Source of the DNA: Sulfitobacter noctilucae
Lineage (GTDB): Bacteria > Pseudomonadota > Alphaproteobacteria > Rhodobacterales > Rhodobacteraceae
Assembly (NCBI RefSeq): GCF_000622365.1
Contig: NZ_JASC01000014.1
Coordinates: forward strand, 62,001 to 126,000
Direction: 5' to 3'
Length of the DNA: 64,000 bases
The number at the start of each line of letters is the position of its first letter. Position 1 is the first letter of the stretch. Positions 16,674 to 24,206 of the stretch are shown piece after piece. The notes under the pieces were generated by a model. That model had not been told where the DNA came from. It saw only the letters and a list, made by a program, of their open reading frames with translations, and did not search any database. Both the position numbers and the translations under genes were made by a program.

Positions 16674-16696
16674 AAGTTATATTTTGAATATATGTT
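16674..16696. promoter_or_regulatory. NsrR-like box in the Rrf2/peroxiredoxin promoter region
   Basis: AAGTTATATTT (16674-16684), one base, then GAATATATGTT (16686-16696). This fits the 11-1-11 layout of the E. coli NsrR motif (AAGATGCATTT, N, AAATGCATCTT) at about 15 of 22 positions. The core TATATTTTGAATATA (16678-16692) is a dyad with a three-base centre. It lies 18 bases upstream of the NsrR-like gene, as expected for autoregulation. Confidence 0.6.
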
Positions 16697-16703
16697 TTTG
16701 CAA

Positions 16704-16726
16704 GTTCGGTGACATTGTCACTGAAC
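16704..16726. promoter_or_regulatory. Extended GTGAC-N3-GTCAC dyad between rrf2 and peroxiredoxin genes
   Basis: The core GTGACATTGTCAC (16709-16721) is flanked by GTTC and GAAC, extending the symmetry to 23 bases. The centre (16715) is 62 bases before the peroxiredoxin ATG and 59 bases before the Rrf2 ATG. A second copy precedes the sulfide operon at 15492-15504. Confidence 0.68.
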
Positions 16727-16776
16727 CCGTGCGGGCGCTTGCATACATCACGTTCAAACAATCAATGGAGAGCGAC

Positions 16777-17439
16777 ATGACACTTTTACTCGGCGATACT
16801 GTGCCTGACTTCAAAGCGGATACCACGACAGGTCCAATCTCGTTTCATGACTGGATCGGCAACGAATGGGCTTTCTTCTTCAGCCATCCCGCAGATTTCA
16901 CCCCGGTTTGCACGACCGAAATGGGACGCACCGCGCAACTGGCCGAGGAATTCGCGAAGCGCGACGTGAAACCGATCGGATTGAGCACAGATACCGTCGA
17001 CGAGCACCTGAAGTGGATTGCTGATGTGAATGATACGCAGGACACCACGCTACGGTTTCCCATTGTGGCCGACCCGGATTTCGCAATCGCCAAGCGCTAC
17101 GAGATGATCCATCCCGGCGAGTCGCAAACTGCTGCTGTACGGGCTGTCTTTATCATCGACCCTGATAAGAAACTGCGTTTGTCGATGACCTATCCGATGA
17201 GTGTGGGCCGAAATTTTGATGAGATACTGCGGGCGATCGACGCCTTGCAGACCGGCGACGCAAAAGGCGTGGCCTTGCCCGCCGATTGGCGGCCCGGCGC
17301 ACGTGCGATCATTCCGCCGTCACTCTCCAATACTGAGGCAACTGCCAAATTCCCGCAGGGCTTTGACGAAATCGGCCTTATCTGCGCACAGTGGATATTA
17401 GCACGACCTGACCCGCGCCTGACGGGCACCAATTTTTGA
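16777..17439 (+). CDS. 1-Cys peroxiredoxin (Prx6 type)
   Basis: 220 residues. The peroxidatic motif is ADFTPVCTTE with Cys45, preceded by FFFSHP; the C-terminal arm PADWRPGARAIIPPSLS is typical of Prx6-type enzymes. It reduces hydrogen peroxide, organic peroxides or peroxynitrite using an external thiol. A second cysteine lies in GLICAQWIL near the C-terminus. The reading frame continues far upstream in the antisense of the Rrf2 and Crp genes, but ATG 16777 with GGAG upstream gives the exact family N-terminus. Divergent from the NsrR-like regulator and sharing both operator types with the sulfide operon, so it is likely part of the same stress regulon. Confidence 0.9.
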   Translation: MTLLLGDTVPDFKADTTTGPISFHDWIGNEWAFFFSHPADFTPVCTTEMGRTAQLAEEFAKRDVKPIGLSTDTVDEHLKWIADVNDTQDTTLRFPIVADPDFAIAKRYEMIHPGESQTAAVRAVFIIDPDKKLRLSMTYPMSVGRNFDEILRAIDALQTGDAKGVALPADWRPGARAIIPPSLSNTEATAKFPQGFDEIGLICAQWILARPDPRLTGTNF

Positions 17440-17459
17440 CAGGTAAAACTGTATCGCCC

Positions 17460-17505
17460 GACCTGCGGTTGAGCACAGAAGCAAACTGTGTATCAGCCGC
17501 AGGTC
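17460..17505 (+). terminator. Long stem-loop downstream of peroxiredoxin
   Basis: GACCTGCGG (17460-17468) pairs with CCGCAGGTC (17497-17505), and inside CACAG (17474-17478) pairs with CTGTG (17486-17490). No T-run follows. It may end the peroxiredoxin transcript or stabilise its 3' end. The rest of the 196-base gap to the next gene holds no gene. Confidence 0.5.
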
Positions 17506-17635
17506 AGGCGCCGCGCGTGTAAGGCTAATTTACATCAATTCTCCATACATCTACTGATTGACGCCGAATGGTGCTTAACCCCGCGCGGATTGTCGGCACT
17601 TTGTTTCAATTGCCTAACGCGGAACCGGGAACACC

Positions 17636-18748
17636 ATGCAGAACGATCCAGCCTATTTTCTCTACCATTCCATTGGCCTGTACCCTGAGAAGGCCGAGGA
17701 TATGGCCGCGGCTTTGACCACATTCTCGCAGGATTGGTCGGCAACAGATGATGGGCAATGGCCCACCGTACTGACAGCCCGGCAGGAGTTCATAGACCTG
17801 TGGAGCAAACTGATCAACGCGCCGCAAGGCACGTTGACCTCCGCCGAAAACGTGACTGCCGCGCTGTTCTCGGTGCTGGGGGGGCTGCCGCCGGAGCGGT
17901 TGCGCGGCAAGAAGGTTCTGATTGCGGCCGATTGCTTTCCTTCGCTGCATTTTATGTTGAACGGCATGGCACCACGTCTGGGGTACACGCTTGAAACTGT
18001 TCCGATCCGGCAGGGAGCCTTCTGGGTTAGTGACGAAGATATGCTGGCCGCTTGGGACGCTGACGTCGGGCTGGCGCTGCTGACTTTTGTCACCTCCACA
18101 TCATCGCACCGATGCGATCTGGATCTTCTTATCGAGCACGGCCACCGTATGGGGTCGCTGATCGGGGTGGATCTGACCCAAGGCATTGGAGTTCTGCCCT
18201 TTTCTCTGAACAAGACGCCGGCGGATTTCGTCATATCGACCACGCTCAAATGGCTTTGCGGGACACCGGGCGCAGGGATCGTTCAAATGCGCCCCGATCT
18301 GATCCCCGAAGTGAAGCCGGAGCTGCGCGGCTGGTTTTCGCAGGACAATCCGTTTTCCTGGGATCTGGATGCCTTCGACTATGCGCCCGATGCGCGACGG
18401 TTCGAGAATGGAACACCTTCGGTTCTGGCCTGTGTCGGCTCGGTTCCCGCGCTGAGGTGGCACGCCGCGCAAAGAGATTTGCTGAGCCACAATCAGCACC
18501 TGACCCAAGCGATCATCGCAAGGGCACAGGACGCAAAGATGACCATCGCAACGCCATTGGAAGACGCGCGGCGCGGGGGATCGGTGATGGTGCAATTGGC
18601 GGATAATGCGCCGGGGCTGGTAGACGCGCTGCGCAACCAGGGCATTCACGTTGATATGCGCGGGCGAACCTTGCGCATCTCCCCGGGTGCAGTGACCGAA
18701 ATGCGCCATGTCGACAGATTGTTCGACGCTCTGACGACGTTGATCTGA
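17636..18748 (+). CDS. Class V aminotransferase-fold PLP enzyme, kynureninase-like
   Basis: 370 residues. The PLP-lysine lies in STTLKWLCGTPGAG (~residue 202-206), and the preceding VDLTQGIGVLPFSL supplies the Asp that contacts the pyridine ring. The shape (DYAPDARRFENGTPSVLA near 260; TLRISPGAVTE near the end) resembles the kynureninase branch of class V fold enzymes. Length is shorter than true kynureninases (~400-420) and the kynureninase identity is therefore unsure; a cysteine-desulfurase-like or isopenicillin-epimerase-like function is possible. Convergent with the next gene, seven bases apart. Confidence 0.78.
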   Translation: MQNDPAYFLYHSIGLYPEKAEDMAAALTTFSQDWSATDDGQWPTVLTARQEFIDLWSKLINAPQGTLTSAENVTAALFSVLGGLPPERLRGKKVLIAADCFPSLHFMLNGMAPRLGYTLETVPIRQGAFWVSDEDMLAAWDADVGLALLTFVTSTSSHRCDLDLLIEHGHRMGSLIGVDLTQGIGVLPFSLNKTPADFVISTTLKWLCGTPGAGIVQMRPDLIPEVKPELRGWFSQDNPFSWDLDAFDYAPDARRFENGTPSVLACVGSVPALRWHAAQRDLLSHNQHLTQAIIARAQDAKMTIATPLEDARRGGSVMVQLADNAPGLVDALRNQGIHVDMRGRTLRISPGAVTEMRHVDRLFDALTTLI

Positions 18749-18755
18749 CCAAGCG

Positions 18756-19919
18756 CTACAGCGCGTTAAAGAACCGCTGCATCCGGTCCATTGCGTCTTC
18801 GAGTACAGCCATCTCTGCACAGCCGAAGCAGACCCGCAGATGTCCTTCGCCGGCGTCGCCGTAGAAGCTGCCAGCCTCGACGACCACGCCGGTCTGTTCG
18901 AGCAATTGATCGGCACAATCCTGCGCTGAAAGCCCCGTCGCGGATATGTCGGGGAAGGCATAGATGGTCCCTTCGACCTCGGCACAGCGTACGCCGGGCA
19001 TCTGGTTCAGCCGGCCCACGACCAAATCGCGCCGTTCCCTGTCACGGGCGACCATGCCTGCCAAAACGGACGGATCGCCCGTCACCGCCGCCAGCGCCCC
19101 ATGTTGGATAAACGTATTCACATGGGTCACTTCGGTGGTTGTGATCTTCATCATCGGACCAATCAACGCGGCATCGGCGGCGATATATCCCAACCGCCAG
19201 CCGTCCATCGCATAGGCCTTGGTAAAGGCACCCATGGTGATAGTCCGTTCTTTCATTCCCGGCAGGGATGCGATGGAAATATGCTCGGCCCCGTCATAGG
19301 TAATTTCTTCATATACCTCGTCCGAGAGCACCAGAAGATCATGCTCCAGTGCGATATCGGCCAGAATTTCCAGTTCGGCCCGCGTATAGACACGGCCCGT
19401 CGGGTTGCACGGATTGATCAGCGCGATGGCCCGCGTGTTTGCTGTGATCTGCGGCTCGATCAGGGCGCGATTGATAGCAAAGCCGTTCGCAGCATCCAGC
19501 GGCGCGACGGTGACCGAGGCCCCGGCCATTTCCGCTTTGCCGATGTGTTGTGGATAATAAGGGGCCAGCAACAGGCACTCATCGCCTGCATCCAGAAACG
19601 CCATGAAGGCGGCGAAGGACGCTTGTGTCAGACCGTTGGTGATAATCACCTCATTAGCGGTGACATCCATTTTGTTCTTGTCGCGCAGTTTGCCCGCAAT
19701 GGCGGCGCGTAATTCGGGCATGCCTTGCAGGTCTGAATAATGCACATCGCCCGCCTGAAGGGCCGCGACGGTTGCCTCTTTGATATGCTGCGGCGTGTCC
19801 TCTGCCGGCATACCAAGCTCGAGGTGAATAAGGTCGCCTTCCATTCCTACCGCTTTGGCAAACATGCCAAAATTCTTGGGCGAGGTATTGGTAATGCGGC
19901 GGGCAGGGCGGATCGGCAT
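18756..19919 (-). CDS. Class I/II pyridoxal-phosphate aminotransferase
   Basis: 387 residues. Fold-type I aminotransferase: NPCNPTGRVYT substrate/PLP loop, DEVYEEITYDG, PLP lysine in GAFTKAYAMDGWRLGY, and the C-terminal Arg region GHLRVCFG. Start 19919 (MPIRPARRITNTSPKNFG) with AAGGAA upstream; longer in-frame extensions lack similarity. Likely an aspartate/aromatic-type or 2-aminoadipate-type aminotransferase. Divergent from the SDR gene with 69 bases between, which must hold both promoters. Confidence 0.86.
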   Translation of the reverse strand: MPIRPARRITNTSPKNFGMFAKAVGMEGDLIHLELGMPAEDTPQHIKEATVAALQAGDVHYSDLQGMPELRAAIAGKLRDKNKMDVTANEVIITNGLTQASFAAFMAFLDAGDECLLLAPYYPQHIGKAEMAGASVTVAPLDAANGFAINRALIEPQITANTRAIALINPCNPTGRVYTRAELEILADIALEHDLLVLSDEVYEEITYDGAEHISIASLPGMKERTITMGAFTKAYAMDGWRLGYIAADAALIGPMMKITTTEVTHVNTFIQHGALAAVTGDPSVLAGMVARDRERRDLVVGRLNQMPGVRCAEVEGTIYAFPDISATGLSAQDCADQLLEQTGVVVEAGSFYGDAGEGHLRVCFGCAEMAVLEDAMDRMQRFFNAL

Positions 19920-19988
19920 CGCGTGTTCCTTGGCAAGGGTCGGTGGCTTGGCTACACCTAACGCAGATAAATCAGAAAGGGCAGGGGT

Positions 19989-20711
19989 ATGAGCAAGGTA
20001 GCAGTCGTGACAGGGGCCGCAGGTGGCATGGGACAGGCGATTGTGACGCGCCTGTTGGCCGATGGCTGGGCGGTGGTGGGCTTTGACATCGACGCCGAAG
20101 GGCTGGCCGCGATGGCACAAGACGGGTTTGCCGCGATGGTCGTTGATCTGATGGACCCGGAGGCGATCAGGGGCGCCTTTGCGGAGATCAACTCAATGCT
20201 GGGCGGCGTTGATGCCCTGGTGAACAATGCAGGCACCTGTTTCATGTCAGACTTCCCCGACATCCCCGAGGATGAGCTGGAGCGCCAGATGCAGCTCAAT
20301 TTTTCCTCTGCCTTTCACTGTTGTCAGGCTGCGGTCAAGCTGATGACAGGGCGGGACGGAGTGCGCAAAATCGTCAATATCTCTTCCAACGGGGCGTATA
20401 ATTTCGACGTCTTCGATCCCCCCCACTACCGCGCCTCCAAGGCGGCTTTGGACACATTGACCAAGGATCTGGCCCGCCGCTACGCCACCGAGAAAATCGC
20501 CGTCAATTCGATCGCGCCCGCGATGACGGAGACACCGCTTTTTGGTGTGCTGACCGAGGATGTTCTGGCAAAGGCGGTCGCCGCCATGCCGCACGGCCGC
20601 GCAATGCAACCGGAGGAGATCGCCGCCTGGGTCGGCTTTTTGATGTCTCCTGCTGGCGATGTCTCAAGCGGGAATGTGATCATTCTTAATCAGGGGCGCG
20701 ATGTGCGGTAG
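19989..20711 (+). CDS. Short-chain dehydrogenase/reductase (SDR)
   Basis: 240 residues. Cofactor motif TGAAGGMGQA at ~8-17, NNAG at ~77-80, catalytic Ser in NISSNGAYNF and Tyr-Lys in YRASK. Asp in VVGFDID after the second strand suggests NAD(H) preference. Substrate unknown; neighbours (aminotransferases, MBL hydrolase) point to an amino- or hydroxy-acid pathway. Confidence 0.86.
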   Translation: MSKVAVVTGAAGGMGQAIVTRLLADGWAVVGFDIDAEGLAAMAQDGFAAMVVDLMDPEAIRGAFAEINSMLGGVDALVNNAGTCFMSDFPDIPEDELERQMQLNFSSAFHCCQAAVKLMTGRDGVRKIVNISSNGAYNFDVFDPPHYRASKAALDTLTKDLARRYATEKIAVNSIAPAMTETPLFGVLTEDVLAKAVAAMPHGRAMQPEEIAAWVGFLMSPAGDVSSGNVIILNQGRDVR

Positions 20712-20747
20712 GATCGAACCGATTGTTTAACGTCAGCGCAAGGAAGG

Positions 20748-21506
20748 TCACTCGAACCAATGCGGCGCTTTCTTCAACTCGGGCCATTGCTCGGGCGAAT
20801 GGCCAAAGATCACAAAAGCATCCCGCGCGGCGGCCATCGCCATCAAACGGTCTCCATGAAGAATGGCCTGATCCACATCCCATGATCCGGCAAATTTTTC
20901 GTTGATCTCGGACGCCCGGCTTATGGCATCCGAGGTCAGCAGGACCCAGCCCGTCTGTGGCAATGCTATCATAAAGGCCAATTGCCCCGGCGCGTGACCG
21001 GGGCAGTGCAGCACCTCAAACCCGGTCCCAAATGTCATATCCCCCTCAACCAACAGATACTCCCGATCCGGCCATTCCATCGGCTGTTTGCCAGACCAGT
21101 ACAGTGGGCGTGGCAAGGCACGCTCGGCAGCAGAGATCAGAATAGGCGCGTGGGGATAACCCGCCATATCGCCCAGATGGTCGATATGCGTATGGCTTTG
21201 GATCATCAGCGTGACGTCGGTTTTTGACAGACCAAGCTTGCCCAGCTGCGCCTCCGGCAGGTTCTCCGGCGTGACAGAAAGCACTCTGCCAAAGCTCCCC
21301 AATGCATCTTGCTCTGTCGCGGCGTCCGCATCATGGGCATATTTTTCGGGAAAGCCCGTGTCGATCAGAACGACCTCATCCGCATCAGTTTCGATCACAA
21401 AACCACAGATGCCAATGGTGCGCGGTCCGGCGTGGACTTCGAACAATCCATAGTCCAGCACAGCCAGACGTTTCGGTTTGCCCCTCAAGGTGAATTGGGT
21501 ACTCAT
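20748..21506 (-). CDS. MBL-fold hydrolase of the N-acyl homoserine lactonase group
   Basis: 252 residues. Motif SHTHIDHLGD (HxHxDH) with later ligands CPGHAPGQL, TSDAI and IFGHSPEQW fits the AHL-lactonase branch of metallo-beta-lactamase enzymes. The N-terminal LDYGLFEVHAGPRTIGICGFVIET followed by VLIDTGFP is typical of this branch. Start 21506 (MSTQFTLRGK) leaves 24 bases to the divergent aminotransferase. Could open a lactone in a catabolic route or quench quorum-sensing lactones; the gene neighbourhood of PLP enzymes favours metabolism. No luxI/luxR genes are in the window. Confidence 0.78.
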   Translation of the reverse strand: MSTQFTLRGKPKRLAVLDYGLFEVHAGPRTIGICGFVIETDADEVVLIDTGFPEKYAHDADAATEQDALGSFGRVLSVTPENLPEAQLGKLGLSKTDVTLMIQSHTHIDHLGDMAGYPHAPILISAAERALPRPLYWSGKQPMEWPDREYLLVEGDMTFGTGFEVLHCPGHAPGQLAFMIALPQTGWVLLTSDAISRASEINEKFAGSWDVDQAILHGDRLMAMAAARDAFVIFGHSPEQWPELKKAPHWFE

Positions 21507-21530
21507 GCCGGCATTGAGGAGAGAGGCACG

Positions 21531-22661
21531 ATGAAAGTCAAGATACACAGATTGTTCCAGTATTTACTGGAAACCACCGAAGCGGCACCGGAAGCGATTG
21601 TCGGATTTTCGCTGTCGCAGTCGCCCGTGTTGGGCGATTTTCTGGATGATCTGGATCCGGCGCAGACGCTTGACTGGAACAACCGCGACTTTCGCGGCCT
21701 GCCGGAGTTGCGTGAGCATGTCTTGCGGCAAGCAGGGTTGGACCGCGTGTGCAAAGCGCAGGACGTATTGATCACGGCAGGCGCGGCAGAGGCGAATTAT
21801 CTGGCAATTATGCAGCTGCTACAGCCAGGTGACGAGATCGTTGTAGAGACCCCTGGCTGGCCGCAAGCGGAGGTTCTGGCCAAGGCCATCGGCGCAAAGA
21901 TTATCCGCGTAGAACGGCGCGAAGCCAATGGCTGGGCTTTGCCGCTGGATGAGATGCGCGATGCAGTCACGCCGCGCACCAAGCTTGTCTTTGTCAGCAA
22001 TCCTAACAACCCGACGGGTCATCTTTTGCAACAAGCCGAAGTAGAAGAATTGGTGCGGATTGCCGACCGCGCAGGTGCGTGGCTGCTGGTGGACGAGGTC
22101 TATGCCGGGCTGGAATGGCAAGGGCCGCGCGCGCCCTCTGTCGCCGGTCTCTATGAGCGCGGGATCACCACCGGTTCCGTCAGCAAAGCGCTGGGCATGC
22201 AAGGTCTGCGGACAGGCTGGCTTATTTGCCAAGACGCAGAACTGATGATGGATGCGGTGATCCTGCGCGAAAATGCATCTGAAATCATGAACATTATGGG
22301 CGAGGTCATCGCAGAGATTGCCTTGCGCCCCGGCCGCTATGAGTCAGCGATGCTCAAGGCGCGAGAGGAAGGTGCCGCGAACCTTCGGCAAATGAACGCT
22401 TGGGTCGATGCGCAAGAGAGCTTGAGCTGGGTTTCGCCGCAGGCCGGGTTAATTGGCCTTGCCCGGCTGCCGCAGGCGATCGACAGCGATGCCTTCGCCA
22501 CAACGCTGCTGGCTGAGCCTTATCGCACCTTCCTGCTACCCGGCAGCGCCTACGATCAACCCAATCACATTCGTCTGGGTGTGGGGGGCGGCGCGGCGGT
22601 CAATCTGGACGCGGGGCTAGAGCGCGTGGCGCTAGCATTGCGAGAATGGGAGACAACCTGA
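21531..22661 (+). CDS. Class I/II pyridoxal-phosphate aminotransferase
   Basis: 376 residues. SNPNNPTGHLL loop, DEVYAGLEW, PLP lysine in SVSKALGMQGLRTGW, C-terminal NHIRLGVGGG. The opening KIHRLFQYLLETTEAAPEAIVGFSLSQS is unlike classical AspC and resembles capreomycidine-synthase/VioD-like or MocR-free class I enzymes; exact family not assigned. ATG 21531 has a GAGGAGAGAGG ribosome site. The codons upstream run into the divergent MBL gene and are ignored. Confidence 0.85.
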   Translation: MKVKIHRLFQYLLETTEAAPEAIVGFSLSQSPVLGDFLDDLDPAQTLDWNNRDFRGLPELREHVLRQAGLDRVCKAQDVLITAGAAEANYLAIMQLLQPGDEIVVETPGWPQAEVLAKAIGAKIIRVERREANGWALPLDEMRDAVTPRTKLVFVSNPNNPTGHLLQQAEVEELVRIADRAGAWLLVDEVYAGLEWQGPRAPSVAGLYERGITTGSVSKALGMQGLRTGWLICQDAELMMDAVILRENASEIMNIMGEVIAEIALRPGRYESAMLKAREEGAANLRQMNAWVDAQESLSWVSPQAGLIGLARLPQAIDSDAFATTLLAEPYRTFLLPGSAYDQPNHIRLGVGGGAAVNLDAGLERVALALREWETT

Positions 22662-22752
22662 GCCTCTTTGGCTTTTCCTAAGTTTGAGCCAATGCCGTCA
22701 TATTTGGTGCTACGATAGCGTTTCTGCTACCTGAGATAGAAATTCTGCTAAT

Positions 22753-22768
22753 ATAACCAAATGGTTAT
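22753..22768. promoter_or_regulatory. 16-bp dyad upstream of the 109-residue unknown gene
   Basis: ATAACCA, AA, TGGTTAT: perfect seven-base arms. It lies about 35 bases before the start at 22803 in the 140-base gap that otherwise holds nothing recognisable. Likely an operator. Confidence 0.35.
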
Positions 22769-22802
22769 CGTCACTGTCGCGTTTAGGCTCTAATCAAATG
22801 TG

Positions 22803-23132
22803 ATGGATGTTGCAGGCTGGGATTTTTTCGAAGAGCGGATCGCAACTCTGGTTCTGTTGGAAAACCATTCTTTGCCACAGGCCATCGGTGCACTCTGTGA
22901 CGCCTATCCTGAAAGCAGCGCTGATCAGCTTCTTCTGGCCGCGATTTCCTTTGCGACCCACTTGGATACAACATCTGGCCATGTCGAGGATAAAGCGCTG
23001 GCGCAATCGCACCGTCGTTATCGGGTCATCGCTGCCTTGGCGGCAGATTTGGCACTTCTACCCGACGGCAAACGACAATGTGAGGACCTGCGGCTGTTCT
23101 GGCAGGCATCTGGAAGTGAGGTCTTTTTCTGA
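22803..23132 (+). CDS. Conserved-looking small cytoplasmic protein, unknown function
   Basis: 109 residues from ATG 22803 (GTG 22800 is in frame and adjacent). The translation is helical and protein-like (MDVAGWDFFEERIATLVLLENH; ADQLLLAAISFATHLDTTSGH; YRVIAALAADLALLPDG) without signal or membrane segment. Competing frames over the same bases read as low-quality sequence. I do not recognise the family. Convergent with hemF, 62 bases apart. No clear ribosome site is visible, which lowers confidence. Confidence 0.5.
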   Translation: MDVAGWDFFEERIATLVLLENHSLPQAIGALCDAYPESSADQLLLAAISFATHLDTTSGHVEDKALAQSHRRYRVIAALAADLALLPDGKRQCEDLRLFWQASGSEVFF

Positions 23133-23194
23133 CAGGCATGACTGCCTGCCATCTTATCAGTTAGGTATAGGAGCCAGCCTTGCCGGTGGCCGTG

Positions 23195-24076
23195 CTAGTA
23201 CCACTTCGCAACCGGCGGCAGGCTCATCAACACGGCCTCAGGATCATGGCCGGTTTCCAGACCAAATTTGGTGCCACGGTCGTAGACAAGATTGTATTCG
23301 GCATAAAGCCCACGATGCTGCAGCTGTACTTCCTTGTCTGCGTCGTCCCACTTGGTATTTCGCCGTTTGTCGACCAGCGGCACAAAGGCTGGCAAAAAGG
23401 CCGCCCCCACATCCTGCGTCAATCTGAAATCCGCTTCCCAGTCGCCTGTATTCCGATCATCATAAAAGATGCCGCCAACACCGCGCGCCCGTTTGCGGTG
23501 CGGAATGTAGAAATACTCGTCGGCCCAAGCTTTGAGTTCGTCATAAAGCGCATCACCATGAGGGTCGCAGGCCCCCTTCATCTTGCCGTGAAAATATGCG
23601 GTGTCTTCTGCGTACTCAATACAGGGGTTAAGGTCGGCCCCGCCGCCAAACCACCAGGCATGCGGTGTCCAGAACATGCGTGTGTTCATATGCACGGCAG
23701 GGACATGAGGATTTTGCATGTGTGCCACCAGCGAAATGCCCGAAGCCCAAAAGCGCGGATCGTCCTGCATGCCGGGGATTCCCTTGCGCGCCGCCATCGC
23801 CGCCTGCGCCCGTTCGCCCAAGGTGCCATAAACGGTCGAGATATTGACGCCGACCTTCTCGAAGACACGGCCCCCGCGCATCACACTCATTTCACCGCCG
23901 CCCGCATCCGTGCCGTCATCAGACGTGCGCGAGGTCTTGCGCACCTCAACCCGGCCTGCCGCACCGTCGCTTTCGTGTCGGTCTTCCAGCGCGTGAAACT
24001 CTGTCACAATATCGTCCCGCAATTGGCGGAACCATGCAGCCGCACGGGCTTTTTCGATGTCGAAGGTATCTGTCAT
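23195..24076 (-). CDS. hemF: Oxygen-dependent coproporphyrinogen III oxidase
   Basis: 293 residues. Family blocks are all present: WFRQLRDDIVTEFHALEDR, GGGEMSVMRGGRVFEKVGVN, HMNTRMFWTPHAWWFGGGADLNPC, RARGVGGIFYDD and EYNLVYDRGTKFGLETG. The enzyme oxidatively decarboxylates two propionates of coproporphyrinogen III to vinyl groups in heme biosynthesis, using O2. An FNR-type box lies 80 bases upstream, suggesting oxygen-dependent expression. Confidence 0.96.
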   Translation of the reverse strand: MTDTFDIEKARAAAWFRQLRDDIVTEFHALEDRHESDGAAGRVEVRKTSRTSDDGTDAGGGEMSVMRGGRVFEKVGVNISTVYGTLGERAQAAMAARKGIPGMQDDPRFWASGISLVAHMQNPHVPAVHMNTRMFWTPHAWWFGGGADLNPCIEYAEDTAYFHGKMKGACDPHGDALYDELKAWADEYFYIPHRKRARGVGGIFYDDRNTGDWEADFRLTQDVGAAFLPAFVPLVDKRRNTKWDDADKEVQLQHRGLYAEYNLVYDRGTKFGLETGHDPEAVLMSLPPVAKWY

Positions 24077-24155
24077 GATGTCTGTTCTCAGTTTGTTTCC
24101 GGCGTAGCCTAACGCTGCGCCGCCGCAGATAAAACAGACATCTGCCCCCCGATCT

Positions 24156-24169
24156 TTGATCTAAATCAG
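24156..24169. promoter_or_regulatory. FNR-type box upstream of hemF
   Basis: TTGAT CTAA ATCAG matches the FNR/FnrL consensus TTGAT-N4-ATCAA with one mismatch at the last base. It is centred about 86 bases upstream of the hemF ATG. The remaining bases between hemF and the BY-kinase fragment (24077-24206) show no gene. Confidence 0.6.
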
Positions 24170-24206
24170 TCTTTGTCCGCAAACAATTCGACGCAGGGCA
24201 GGGGGA

